Positions 17,274 to 24,701 of a stretch of 47,884 nt of DNA are shown here, piece after piece. The stretch covers positions 1 through 47,884 of the forward strand of contig CAYSAG010000003.1 of NCBI GenBank assembly GCA_964428935.1, given 5' to 3'. The translations under genes were made by a program, and so were the position numbers. The notes beneath the pieces were generated by a model that worked only from the letters and a program-made list of their open reading frames with translations, was not told where the DNA came from and ran no database searches. Within the stretch, counting starts at the first letter, position 1, and each line of letters opens with the position of its first letter. Source of the stretch: JAADHY01 sp964428935. GTDB taxonomy: Bacteria; Planctomycetota; Planctomycetia; Planctomycetales; Planctomycetaceae.

Positions 17274-17810
17274 CTACCGAGACTCCTGCACTTTCGACCG
17301 GTGCTGACAACACTTTTCAATCAACGGCCGAATGACCGGTTCGGGCAAGAAACCGCGCAGCTTCTCGGCGGCGTCTTCGCCACTCATGGCCGCAATCTGT
17401 TTAATCAGTGTGCTGGAGACGTGTGAGTAGTCTTCGCTGGCCATGAGGAACACAGTTTCAATTTCCGGAGCGAGCGTGCGGTTGGCCAACGACATGGAAA
17501 ACTCGGCTTCCATGTCGGTCAAGGTGCGGACACCGCGAAGCATGACCGCCGCACCGCATTGACGCACGAAGTCCACCGCCAGTCCAGTGAAACACGCGAC
17601 CGAAACGTTTTCGAGCGGCTTGAGCACCTCGCGGGCCAACCGCAAACGCTCCTCCGGCTCGAACAACGGCTTCTTGTCTGGGTTGATGCCAATGCCCACC
17701 GTCAAGCGGTCGAAAATGCGGGCCCCTCGCTCAATGATGTCCAAATGGCCGAGCGTGAGTGGGTCGAAACTGCCTGCGTAGACGGCGTGGTGAGGGTCTA
17801 GCTTGGACAT
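17274..17810 (-). CDS. coaD: Phosphopantetheine adenylyltransferase
   Basis: CoaD adenylates 4'-phosphopantetheine to dephospho-CoA, the penultimate step of coenzyme A synthesis. The 178-residue protein carries the nucleotidyltransferase signature AGSFDPLTLGHLDII at residues 12-26 and the C-terminal ISSTxIR-like motif as VSSTLIKQI. VMLRGVRTLTDMEAEFSM, typical of bacterial CoaD, is also present. Length is slightly above the usual 160-165 because of a charged C-terminal tail. It is the first gene of a four-gene minus-strand run with the ferredoxin-like protein, the terpene cyclase and the polyprenyl synthase, although gaps of 48 to 169 bases leave operon membership open. About 890 bases upstream are without a gene. 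Confidence 0.96.
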   Translation of the reverse strand: MSKLDPHHAVYAGSFDPLTLGHLDIIERGARIFDRLTVGIGINPDKKPLFEPEERLRLAREVLKPLENVSVACFTGLAVDFVRQCGAAVMLRGVRTLTDMEAEFSMSLANRTLAPEIETVFLMASEDYSHVSSTLIKQIAAMSGEDAAEKLRGFLPEPVIRPLIEKCCQHRSKVQESR

Positions 17811-18703
17811 TCTTGAAGACCTCGTCGCAAGACAGAAACCAAAACGGCACGGCGCCCCGGGAGGCCGACGGCCGTCCGGCCCGGACCGGGCGACTGCCTG
17901 GCAGGCCGGCGTGCACCAACCGGACCGCCCCGAAAAAGGCGGAAGGCTTTCTCCCGTGCCCGCGAAACCTTCACTCTAAACAAGGCGGCCCGAAATGGAA
18001 AGCACCGCAGAGGCCGCGGTGCCACGTCTCCGGCGGCACGACGCCACCTAGCCTTGAGCCCGCGACGGAGGACTCCCGTCCTACAGCGCCCAAGGGCCGG
18101 CTTGCCGCTGCCGCCCGTGACCCTTTCGGCCGAGCTCCCCGTCGGCCGGCTACGGCCGTCCGGCGGACAAGGCCCCGTGGAGTCGGAGAAACCGGCGTAA
18201 GTTCATGCCAGTTTGACAGTTTCGTCTGCGGCGGCTCGTCCGGCCCGCGGAGCGCCCGGCTGGTGAAGGTCCACCGTCCCCGAGGCCCTTTCGGCGACGC
18301 AACCCGGTTTCTAGTAAGCGTTTGGAGGCCCGGCTCGCCTCCAAGCTCCACCACCGGCCGCCGGCGAGGCCGCAATTTGGACGGTGGCGGCACGGAGTTT
18401 GCGACCCGACGGCGTCCGTCGTTGGAAAGGTCGGGTGCGCGCCGACACCGGCCGCTTTCGTGTCGGTCTGTCGTCCGTGTTGCTCCGACCAGTGAGTTTC
18501 AGCCGCGACGGTCCGAAGCGTGCTTGTCGTCCGTGAAGCGGACCGGTACGGTGGACAGGACGGTCGGAACCGGCTGAGCGACTCGAACGGTTCGACGCTT
18601 CGGTTCCGTGGTCGGTTCGCCGCCAACCGCTCGGCCCTTCGGCGGCAAGAACGACGACCAGCGGGCCGCCGCGAGCCGGAGCGTGGTGGACGGAGTGGGT
18701 GAA
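17811..18703. other. Divergent intergenic region, 893 bases
   Basis: This is the longest gap in the window. A 272-codon plus-strand open frame crosses it but its translation is Arg/Pro/Gly-rich, has no ribosome binding site and matches no family known to me. An 8-bp hairpin (TTGGAGGC with its complement, 7-base loop) lies at 18322-18344 without a T-tract. No CIRCE-type element or clear promoter was found ahead of the hsp20 genes. Confidence 0.5.
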
Positions 18704-19150
18704 ATGCCGGTGTTTCATTGGGGGCGCCATTGGGAAGCCCTGAGAGAAATTGAGCGGGAAGTGGACGAGCTGCTCCGGAGCGTCAACCTGACCTTCCACA
18801 CGTTCCGAATGGCTCGGCACTACCCGCCCGTGAACCTTTACGAAACCGAGGACGAGTACCTGCTGACGGTGCTGCTGCCGGGAGTGCCGTTGGAGGACCT
18901 CGACGTCAGCGTGGCCAACGGCGTGCTCACCCTGAAAGCTCGGCGCGACGAGCTGGCCGAAATTCCCGAGGACAGTTTTCGACGCCAGGAGCGGCCGCAG
19001 GGACAGTGGCAGCGGTCCATTTCGCTGCCGGACCGCGTGGACGTCGACAAGCTTTCGGCCGAGCTGTCCAACGGAATTCTGAAAATTCACCTGCCCAAAG
19101 CGCCGGAAGCCAGACCGCGACACATTCCGGTTGTCGAAGCAGACCAGTAA
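18704..19150 (+). CDS. Hsp20-family small heat shock protein, first of three
   Basis: This 148-residue small heat shock protein has an N-terminal arm (HWEALREIEREVDELLRSV), an alpha-crystallin domain from about residue 43 (PPVNLYETEDEYLLTVLLPG) with the conserved closing motif as LSNGILKIHLPKA, and a C-terminal I-x-I/V-like anchor (HIPVV). Such proteins form oligomers that hold unfolding proteins in an ATP-independent way. The ATG at 18704 follows GGAG; the longer frame upstream is low-complexity. Two more hsp20 genes follow at 60 and 99 bases, so one transcript is likely. The three paralogs are clearly different in sequence, which argues against recent duplication. Confidence 0.93.
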   Translation: MPVFHWGRHWEALREIEREVDELLRSVNLTFHTFRMARHYPPVNLYETEDEYLLTVLLPGVPLEDLDVSVANGVLTLKARRDELAEIPEDSFRRQERPQGQWQRSISLPDRVDVDKLSAELSNGILKIHLPKAPEARPRHIPVVEADQ

Positions 19151-19210
19151 GCCCGCGTGACCCGTCGTCGGACTGGCCACGCAGCCGGTGACCGGTCGGA
19201 GGTGCCTGGA

Positions 19211-19603
19211 ATGACGAACGAACTCTCGAAACCAGAACCCCCCGAGACACCCGAGACGGAACCGGTGCAGCGCTACGTCCTGACGCCGTCCATTGACATT
19301 TTCGACACGGACGAAGGGCTGGTGCTGCGCGCGGACCTTCCCGGTGTCTCGGCCGACACCATTGACTTACAGGTGGAGGACAACAAGCTGACGCTGTTCG
19401 GCCGAGCCAAACCGGAAGCGCCGGCCGACGCACGGGTGTTGCACCAGGAGTACGTCTCGGGCGACTACTACCGGTCGTTCATTCTGAGCGACGACATTGA
19501 CCACGAACACATTACGGCTCGTCTGACCAACGGGGTATTGGAGGTGCGGTTGCCCCGAGCCTCGAAGGGCGAGCCCCGTCGAATTCAGGTAAAATCGGAC
19601 TGA
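19211..19603 (+). CDS. Hsp20-family small heat shock protein, second of three
   Basis: At 130 residues this is the shortest of the three. It has an acidic, proline-rich N-terminal arm (EPPETPETEP), an alpha-crystallin domain from about residue 25 (TPSIDIFDTDEGLVLRADLP), the closing motif LTNGVLEVRLPRA and a terminal RIQVKSD that can serve as the I-x-V anchor. The ATG at 19211 has GGAGGTG upstream; the in-frame GTG at 19157 would add 18 residues and lacks such a site. The reduced N-terminal arm probably changes oligomer size, since that arm drives assembly in the family. Confidence 0.93.
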   Translation: MTNELSKPEPPETPETEPVQRYVLTPSIDIFDTDEGLVLRADLPGVSADTIDLQVEDNKLTLFGRAKPEAPADARVLHQEYVSGDYYRSFILSDDIDHEHITARLTNGVLEVRLPRASKGEPRRIQVKSD

Positions 19604-19702
19604 ACGGTCGCCGTGGCTTCGGGCGGACGACGCGGCGAAACAGAAGACGGTTGGGCGAGCGGCCGTTTCGTGAAGGTCGTGCAGAACGGGAGGAGGTGAA
19701 CC

Positions 19703-20221
19703 ATGACGAAGCAAACGTACTCGGGCGCCGAAAGCCCTCTGACCGCTTCGGTCGAACGGCTGCGTAAAGAGGTGGACCACTTGCTGGAGCTGGCGTGGCA
19801 GCAGGGCGAGAAGGCGTTGGACAAGTTCGGTTTCCGCGCGGGAGCCTTGACGTCCAGCCCGGCGGTCGACGTGCTGGAGACGGAAGACGACGTCCTGGTG
19901 CTGGTGGACCTGCCGGGCGTGGACCCGAACAAGATTTCGGTCGAGCTTTCTGGCAACATGCTGACGGTGACGGGAGAACGGCCTGTGCCGGAAGCGGAAA
20001 GCTGCCGGGTGGCTCACACGCGGGAACGCTTTTCGGGCACGTTCCGCCGCTCCGTGCCACTGCCCGTTCCCGTGAACGCGGACGACGTGGAGGCCGAGGC
20101 GGTCAACGGGGTGCTGCGGGTCCGAATGCCGAAGACCGAAAGCGCTCGGTCCAAGCGAATTCCCATTCGGACCGAGCGTTCGGCCGCGTCGACGTCCAGC
20201 CCCGGCCCGGTGACTCCGTGA
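19703..20221 (+). CDS. Hsp20-family small heat shock protein, third of three
   Basis: The 172-residue protein starts after a strong GGAGGAGGTG site. Its N-terminal arm (ASVERLRKEVDHLLELAW) resembles that of the first paralog. The alpha-crystallin domain begins near residue 52 (SPAVDVLETEDDVLVLVDLPG) and ends in VNGVLRVRMPKT. The anchor is RIPIR, followed by a Ser/Pro tail of about 15 residues beyond the usual end. It is the last gene of the hsp20 run and faces a convergent aminotransferase gene; 55 bases separate them, including part of a 25-base tandem duplication. Confidence 0.93.
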   Translation: MTKQTYSGAESPLTASVERLRKEVDHLLELAWQQGEKALDKFGFRAGALTSSPAVDVLETEDDVLVLVDLPGVDPNKISVELSGNMLTVTGERPVPEAESCRVAHTRERFSGTFRRSVPLPVPVNADDVEAEAVNGVLRVRMPKTESARSKRIPIRTERSAASTSSPGPVTP

Positions 20222-20251
20222 CGCTCTTCGCCACGCGGGCGCCGGCCCGGC

Positions 20252-20301
20252 TCAGCTCGTCAGCACCGTCAGCAGTTCAGCTCGTCAGCACCGTCAGCAG
20301 T
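20252..20301. repeat. Exact 25-bp tandem duplication across a gene end
   Basis: A 25-base unit occupies 20252-20276 and is repeated without change at 20277-20301. The second copy encodes the last codons and the stop of the minus-strand aminotransferase; the first copy lies just past that stop. Since 25 is not a multiple of three the copy outside the gene is not read in frame. It looks like a slippage or repair duplication. Confidence 0.9.
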
Positions 20302-21410
20302 TGCTCCAGGTCGTCCTCGTTGTTGTAGGCGTGCGGGCTGACCCGCAGCCGGCCGTTGCGGCAGTTCAGAGCCACACCAGCCTTGCGGCACTGGCGGCGG
20401 ACCTCCACCGGGTCCTTGTTCGGCAGCTCGAAAGACACAATGCTGGAGCGGTGCTTTTCGCTTCGGTCGCTTGCAATCGACGCTCCGACCGACCGCAGCC
20501 GCTCACACACCAACTCCGTGTACTCCACAACCCGCTCGAAAATTCGCTGAATTCCAAACTGCAGCAGCAGCTTCAGGCTGGCGCCCAGTGCGAGCAGCCC
20601 GCCCATGTTGTAGGCTCCGCCTTCGTAGCGGCCGGCGGACGGCTTCAGGTCGAAGGCCGTGTTGGAAAAGTCACCGGCGTGACGGACGCTGTTCCAGCCG
20701 ACGCCGAGCGGGCGCAGCAGGTCCAAGTGCTCGCGGCGAATGTAGAGCACGCCGGCCGCCTCGGGCCCGAGCAGCCACTTGTGGCCGTCGGCCGCCAGAA
20801 AGTCGACCGGAGTCCGACGCACGTCCAACGGACAAACGCCCAACCCCTGAATGCCGTCGACGAACAGCAACGCACCGAGCCGGTGAGCCAAGTCGGCCAG
20901 CGCGTCCAAGTCGTGTCGCCAGCCCGTCGAGTACTCCACCCAACTGACCGCAATGATTCGCGTCCGTTGGTCGCAAGCCGCCTCGAGCTGCTCCAGGCTG
21001 ACCCGACCGTCTTCCGACGGCACCACGCGGACTTCCACACCTCGCGACTTCAAGTTGACCCACGGGTAGTAGTTGGACGGAAACTCGCCGCCCGGCGTCA
21101 CGACGTTGTCTCCCGGTTGCCAGGGGAAGCCTTCGGCGACCAGCGTCACGCCCTCGGTCGTGTTGCGAATGAAGGCAATTTCGTCGAGGTCAGCCCCGAG
21201 CAGCGAAGCGGCGGCAGAACGCGTCTCCTCCAACCGGCGGCGCCACTTGTGCCAGTTGACGCCTCCGTTCAACGCCACGTCGTCCAGCCACTCGGCAAAA
21301 ACTTCCTGAGCGGGTCGGCTAATGGGAGCGACGGCCGCGTGGTCGAAGTACGCCCACTGCCGAGCTGCCGGAACCTGCTCGCGAAGGTCCAACCACCAGT
21401 CGTCCTGCAT
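20277..21410 (-). CDS. Class V (cysteine desulfurase-like) PLP-dependent aminotransferase
   Basis: This 377-residue fold-type I PLP enzyme shows FDHAAVAPIS near the N-terminus, the cofactor-binding Asp D185 in FVDGIQG and the Schiff-base lysine K211 in AADGHKWLLGP. RYEGGAYNMGG resembles the family's substrate loop. A catalytic desulfurase cysteine loop (RxGxxC type) is absent; the C-terminal part reads CRKAGVALNCRNGRLRVSPHAYN, similar to isopenicillin-N epimerase-like or kynureninase-like relatives. It is therefore probably not a sulfur donor. The ATG at 21410 has GGAG seven bases upstream. No operon partner is evident. The natural substrate is unknown. Confidence 0.85.
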   Translation of the reverse strand: MQDDWWLDLREQVPAARQWAYFDHAAVAPISRPAQEVFAEWLDDVALNGGVNWHKWRRRLEETRSAAASLLGADLDEIAFIRNTTEGVTLVAEGFPWQPGDNVVTPGGEFPSNYYPWVNLKSRGVEVRVVPSEDGRVSLEQLEAACDQRTRIIAVSWVEYSTGWRHDLDALADLAHRLGALLFVDGIQGLGVCPLDVRRTPVDFLAADGHKWLLGPEAAGVLYIRREHLDLLRPLGVGWNSVRHAGDFSNTAFDLKPSAGRYEGGAYNMGGLLALGASLKLLLQFGIQRIFERVVEYTELVCERLRSVGASIASDRSEKHRSSIVSFELPNKDPVEVRRQCRKAGVALNCRNGRLRVSPHAYNNEDDLEQLLTVLTS

Positions 21411-21980
21411 TTTGACGCTCCGTCGGGACGGCAATTGCGTTCGAAAGGCTTGGCAACAAGACTCCACTTCACTCCGTGGCCGAAGCGAGGTGTGGCACAA
21501 GACCGGCCCGCTCCCTGGCCGCCACGTCGGCCTGTCGGACGCTACCAGTTTGCTCGCTGCGAGCCGGCTTGGCAAGGGGCTGCGGCCGGAACGGCTCAAG
21601 GCGGAGCGGCCCGTTTCGCCACACCGTCGCCGACTCACACCCGACAAGGCGGCTCACCCGGGCAAGACCGAACAGCGAAAGGCCCGAGGAGAACGACGGC
21701 GAGTCCGAGCGGCCTGCGCGGAGCGTCGTCGTGGGCCACCGCAGCGCGGCCGGCGTCCGCAGCGCAGCGACCCGCTCGAACCGCACGTTCCGAGCCAACG
21801 ACGGCGGTGAAGGAGCCTCTCCCCCCACCCGCTGGCGGGTTCTGCAGCACGGTCTAAAATGCAACGGAACCGTGCCCGAAACGTGTCTGAGCGGCAACGG
21901 TCGAACGCGACCAAACAAGCGACCCGGACAAAGCGACGCGGACCTTCGGTTCGAGTTTTCTGGCGAGGAGTGAGTGAGCC
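21411..21980. other. Divergent intergenic region, 570 bases
   Basis: Open frames here are Arg/Pro/Ser-rich without ribosome binding sites. A TAAAAT hexamer at 21855-21860 on the plus strand could be a -10 element for the DUF1844 gene, but its -35 is poor. Nothing else seen. Confidence 0.5.
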
Positions 21981-22397
21981 ATGAGCGCAACGAACGACTC
22001 ACCGGAACGCAAAGAACCCAAGGTGAAAGTCGACGAGGAGTGGAAAGCTAGGGTGAAGGCCGAGGACGAAGCGCTGGACCGCGCTCGGGAAGAACAAAAG
22101 AAGGCGGCTCAGGCCGGACCGGCCACCGAGCAACTGCCACCGGCCGACTTCGCCACCCTCGTCAGCATGCTCAGCACACAAGCCATGGTCGCCTTGGGCG
22201 TCTTGCCGGACCCGACCAGCCAGAAGACCGAGGTCCGTTTGCCCGTGGCCCGACACTTCATTGACCTGCTGGGCGTGCTCGAGGAAAAAACGAAGGGCAA
22301 CCTGAACGAGACCGAGCGGCGACTGCTGGACGAGACGTTGCACCAGCTGCGGCTGGCGTTCGTCGAACGCACTCGGGAAGTCAGCCAGACAGCCTGA
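21981..22397 (+). CDS. DUF1844 protein
   Basis: The 138-residue protein has a charged, Lys/Glu-rich N-terminal third and then the DUF1844 core: FATLVSMLSTQAMVALG, PVARHFIDLLGVLEEKTKGN and ETERRLLDETLHQLRLAF. This family is common in planctomycetes and some other phyla; its function is unknown. The N-terminal third is probably a coiled or disordered segment. The ATG follows a GAGGAG site. No signal peptide. It precedes a PAP2 phosphatase gene by 274 bases on the same strand, but no operon can be claimed. Confidence 0.9.
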   Translation: MSATNDSPERKEPKVKVDEEWKARVKAEDEALDRAREEQKKAAQAGPATEQLPPADFATLVSMLSTQAMVALGVLPDPTSQKTEVRLPVARHFIDLLGVLEEKTKGNLNETERRLLDETLHQLRLAFVERTREVSQTA

Positions 22398-22671
22398 CGC
22401 CGGTTTCGTCGTCCGGTTGCCAGAGAAGCAAGAGCGGCTCGCCACGCAACGCGACGAAACGGGCCGGCCGGCGCACGACGAAACGCCCGAGGGACCGTCG
22501 CCACGGAGTTGCTCACGGCCCCGCTCAGACCCGTCCTTCCGCGCAGCGCAAACGTGGGCGGCAGCGGACGCCCGTCGGCGAGTCGCCGCTAGTTCTTGCG
22601 CGGCGAGCAAACCCACGGCCGCCAGTCGCCACAGTCGCGGCGGTCCAGGAACGTCCGAGGAGAAACACGCC

Positions 22672-23352
22672 GTGACGGAGCCGACGCAGCAACACAATTG
22701 GACCCGCTCGCACAAGTCCGCCGTGCGGCTTGGCTTGGCCGTCGTGCTGACCTGTCTGGCCGTGACAGCCTGGCTCACGCGCGGAGTGGTCGGCGGCCGG
22801 CTTCAACCGTTGGACGACGCCGTGGTGCAGTGGTTCCAACAGCACCACCGGCACGCGCTGGACGAAATGATGATTGAGCTGACGGCACTGGGCGGCCACA
22901 CTGTGTTGGGCCTGTTTGTCTTCGTTGGCGTGACGCTGCTGGTTCTGTGCGGCAATTGGCGTCGGGCCGTCTTCTTGTTCTTGACGGTGACCGGAGCGAC
23001 GGTGCTGACGTTCGTCGCCAAAGAGCTGGTCGACCGTCCTCGACCAACCGTCGGCCCACCGCTGCTGACGCCGGAGTCGGAAAGCTTTCCCAGCGGACAC
23101 GCCTTCGTTTCCATGACGGTCTACCTGACGTTCGCGTGGTTCGTCAGCCCCCTTCTTCCCACGGCGGCCGCCCGACGGTTCATGGCAACCGCGGCCGTGG
23201 TGCTCCCGTTGTCGATTGGCGTCAGCCGGCTTTACTTGGGAGTCCACTACCTGACGGACGTGGTGGCCGGCTGGTTCGCTGGGCTGGCTTGGGTGACCGC
23301 TTGCTGGTTGTTGTGGCTTCTGACCCGCGAGCCTGAACGCAGGGCGGAGTGA
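22672..23352 (+). CDS. PAP2-family membrane phosphatase
   Basis: The three phosphatase motifs of the PAP2 superfamily are complete: KELVDRPRP (K117 to P125), PSGH (140-143) and SRLYLGVHYLTDV. About five to six membrane spans surround them (residues about 18-36, 72-92, 97-115, 145-163, 170-187, 195-215), so the active site should face outward. Likely substrates are lipid phosphates such as phosphatidic acid, phosphatidylglycerophosphate or undecaprenyl diphosphate. The GTG at 22672 is chosen because GAGGAG precedes it by 9 bases and the frame upstream is low-complexity. 226 residues is a normal size. Confidence 0.92.
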   Translation: MTEPTQQHNWTRSHKSAVRLGLAVVLTCLAVTAWLTRGVVGGRLQPLDDAVVQWFQQHHRHALDEMMIELTALGGHTVLGLFVFVGVTLLVLCGNWRRAVFLFLTVTGATVLTFVAKELVDRPRPTVGPPLLTPESESFPSGHAFVSMTVYLTFAWFVSPLLPTAAARRFMATAAVVLPLSIGVSRLYLGVHYLTDVVAGWFAGLAWVTACWLLWLLTREPERRAE

Positions 23353-23431
23353 AGGCACGTCCGAAGGCCTCCAGCGTCCGACTTGGGTGTTTTCGCCGTC
23401 CCCGCCCGACCACTTTTCCGGCTCGGCGACG

Positions 23432-23938
23432 CTACTCCGTTGCCCGTGGCGGCAGCTGTTCGCTCAGCACCTGCTCGGCCTGCTCGCGTCGGTACTGTTT
23501 CAGCTTGTCTCGCAGCTCCGGCCGTTTCGCAGCCAGTAAAGAAACGGCAAACAACGCCGCGTTGACGGCTCCGGCCTTCCCAATGGCGAACGTCGCCACT
23601 GGAATGCCCCGCGGCATTTGCACCGTGGAAAGCAGCGAGTCCAGTCCGTCCAAGGCCCAGCCTTTCATGGGAACGCCCAGAACGGGCAACACGGTGTGAG
23701 CGGCCGCCACACCGGCCAAGTGAGCCGCTCCGCCCGCTGCGGCAATAATTACCTCGACGCCGCGCTCTTCCGCCGTCGAAACGTACTCGGCCGTCTCGGT
23801 CGGCGTCCGGTGAGCCGACAAGACTCGGGCTTCGTACGGCACACCGAACTGCTCGAGCACTCGACACGCATGCTCCATTGTCGACCAGTCCGACTTGCTG
23901 CCCATGAGCACGTTGACCAGTGGTGCTTGCGTCGTCAC
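23432..23938 (-). CDS. purE: 5-(carboxyamino)imidazole ribonucleotide mutase
   Basis: PurE isomerises N5-CAIR to CAIR in purine synthesis. The 168-residue protein carries GSKSDWSTMEHA at residues 12-23, LSAHRTP and the AAAGGAAHLAGVAAAHT / PVLGVPMKG segments, and MPRGIPVATFAIGKAGAVNAAL near the end, all as in bacterial class I PurE. The GTG at 23938 is preceded by AAAGGAG at 8 bases; the longer ORF upstream has no such site. purK is not in the window. It is encoded on the opposite strand from its neighbours with 79 bases to the convergent PAP2 gene. Confidence 0.96.
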   Translation of the reverse strand: MTTQAPLVNVLMGSKSDWSTMEHACRVLEQFGVPYEARVLSAHRTPTETAEYVSTAEERGVEVIIAAAGGAAHLAGVAAAHTVLPVLGVPMKGWALDGLDSLLSTVQMPRGIPVATFAIGKAGAVNAALFAVSLLAAKRPELRDKLKQYRREQAEQVLSEQLPPRATE

Positions 23939-24266
23939 CGGGCGTTCTCCTTTGTTGCAAGGCTGAGTCGAACGGGATCGGCCGGTCGAACGTGGCGGAC
24001 CAACAACGGGCGGCACGAACAGACCGGGCTCCTTTCTCAGGCGGCTCGCCCCCTGACGGCTCGCTCACGGCCATTCGCAGTCGCCGTGTGAGTCGCAGCG
24101 ACGGAGCCGCACGGGCGCCGACAAGCCCGGTTTGAATTCGAAACCGACGTGCTACAATGTCGATTCGTCGGCTCCAGCCGCCGGCCGGAAACTTTACTGG
24201 CCCGGCACGGGCCCGACAAGTGGCCGTCTGGAACTACGCCTTGGCTCGGGACGCCCAAACGCCGTC
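23939..24266. other. Divergent intergenic region, 328 bases
   Basis: It holds the purE ribosome binding site at its left end and a putative promoter for the receiver-like gene at 24132-24158. No gene seen. Confidence 0.5.
24132..24158 (+). promoter_or_regulatory. Putative promoter of the receiver-like/mrp pair
   Basis: TTGAAT (4 of 6) and TACAAT (5 of 6) are separated by 15 bases, slightly short of the optimum. They lie about 110 bases before the ATG at 24267. The first hexamer starts with TTG of an in-frame codon, so a longer protein is possible but not favoured. Confidence 0.35.
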
Positions 24267-24668
24267 ATGATTGGAACCGGTCCGACAGTGTTCGTGTTCG
24301 AGCGGACTCCGTACTGGACGCCCGAGCTGCAGCGACAGTTCGCCGACAAGAACGTACACGTCCGTCAGTGCAACTCCTTGGCCGACGTGCGGCAGTTGGC
24401 GCTGCCCACCCAGCCGCCGTTTTACCTGTACCCGCGAGTGGTCCTGCTGGACTTTCCTTCCGGCCCGGCCGGTTGTTTGCAGTTCCTCGTCGAGAGCCGG
24501 GTGGGGCGGTTTGGGGTGCCGGTGGTCGTGTACGCGGTGGGAGCGGCGGAGCTGGAATGGCCGCTCCGCGAGGCCGGAGCGACCGAGGTGGTAGTGGAGC
24601 ACGTCCCAGGACACGAAATGGCTCGGCTCTGCCAACGGCTGCTCCAACGCAGCCAACCAACGGGCTAG
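24267..24668 (+). CDS. Degenerate receiver-like protein
   Basis: The 133-residue protein has the size and strand pattern of a single response-regulator receiver: VFVFERTPYW, RVVLLDFPSGPAGCLQFL with an Asp at the phosphoacceptor position, VPVVVYAVG, and EAGATEVVVEHVPGHEMARL at the end. The first acidic pair and the conserved Thr and Lys are not preserved, so phosphorylation by a histidine kinase is doubtful. I do not know a named family for it. It precedes the Mrp-type ATPase by 33 bases and is probably cotranscribed. The start could also be the TTG at 24132, giving 178 residues. Confidence 0.6.
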   Translation: MIGTGPTVFVFERTPYWTPELQRQFADKNVHVRQCNSLADVRQLALPTQPPFYLYPRVVLLDFPSGPAGCLQFLVESRVGRFGVPVVVYAVGAAELEWPLREAGATEVVVEHVPGHEMARLCQRLLQRSQPTG

Positions 24669-24701
24669 CAAGAAGCCGAACGAACCGGAAAGGGTGCCAA
24701 A

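Noticed and set aside
17759..18577. 272-codon frame in the long spacer upstream of hsp20 genes
   Set aside because: Arg/Pro/Gly-rich, no start site with a ribosome binding site, overlaps the start of coaD.
20277..21410. Annotation of the class V aminotransferase as a second cysteine desulfurase
   Set aside because: It lacks the catalytic cysteine loop seen in SufS/NifS enzymes and has a different substrate loop.
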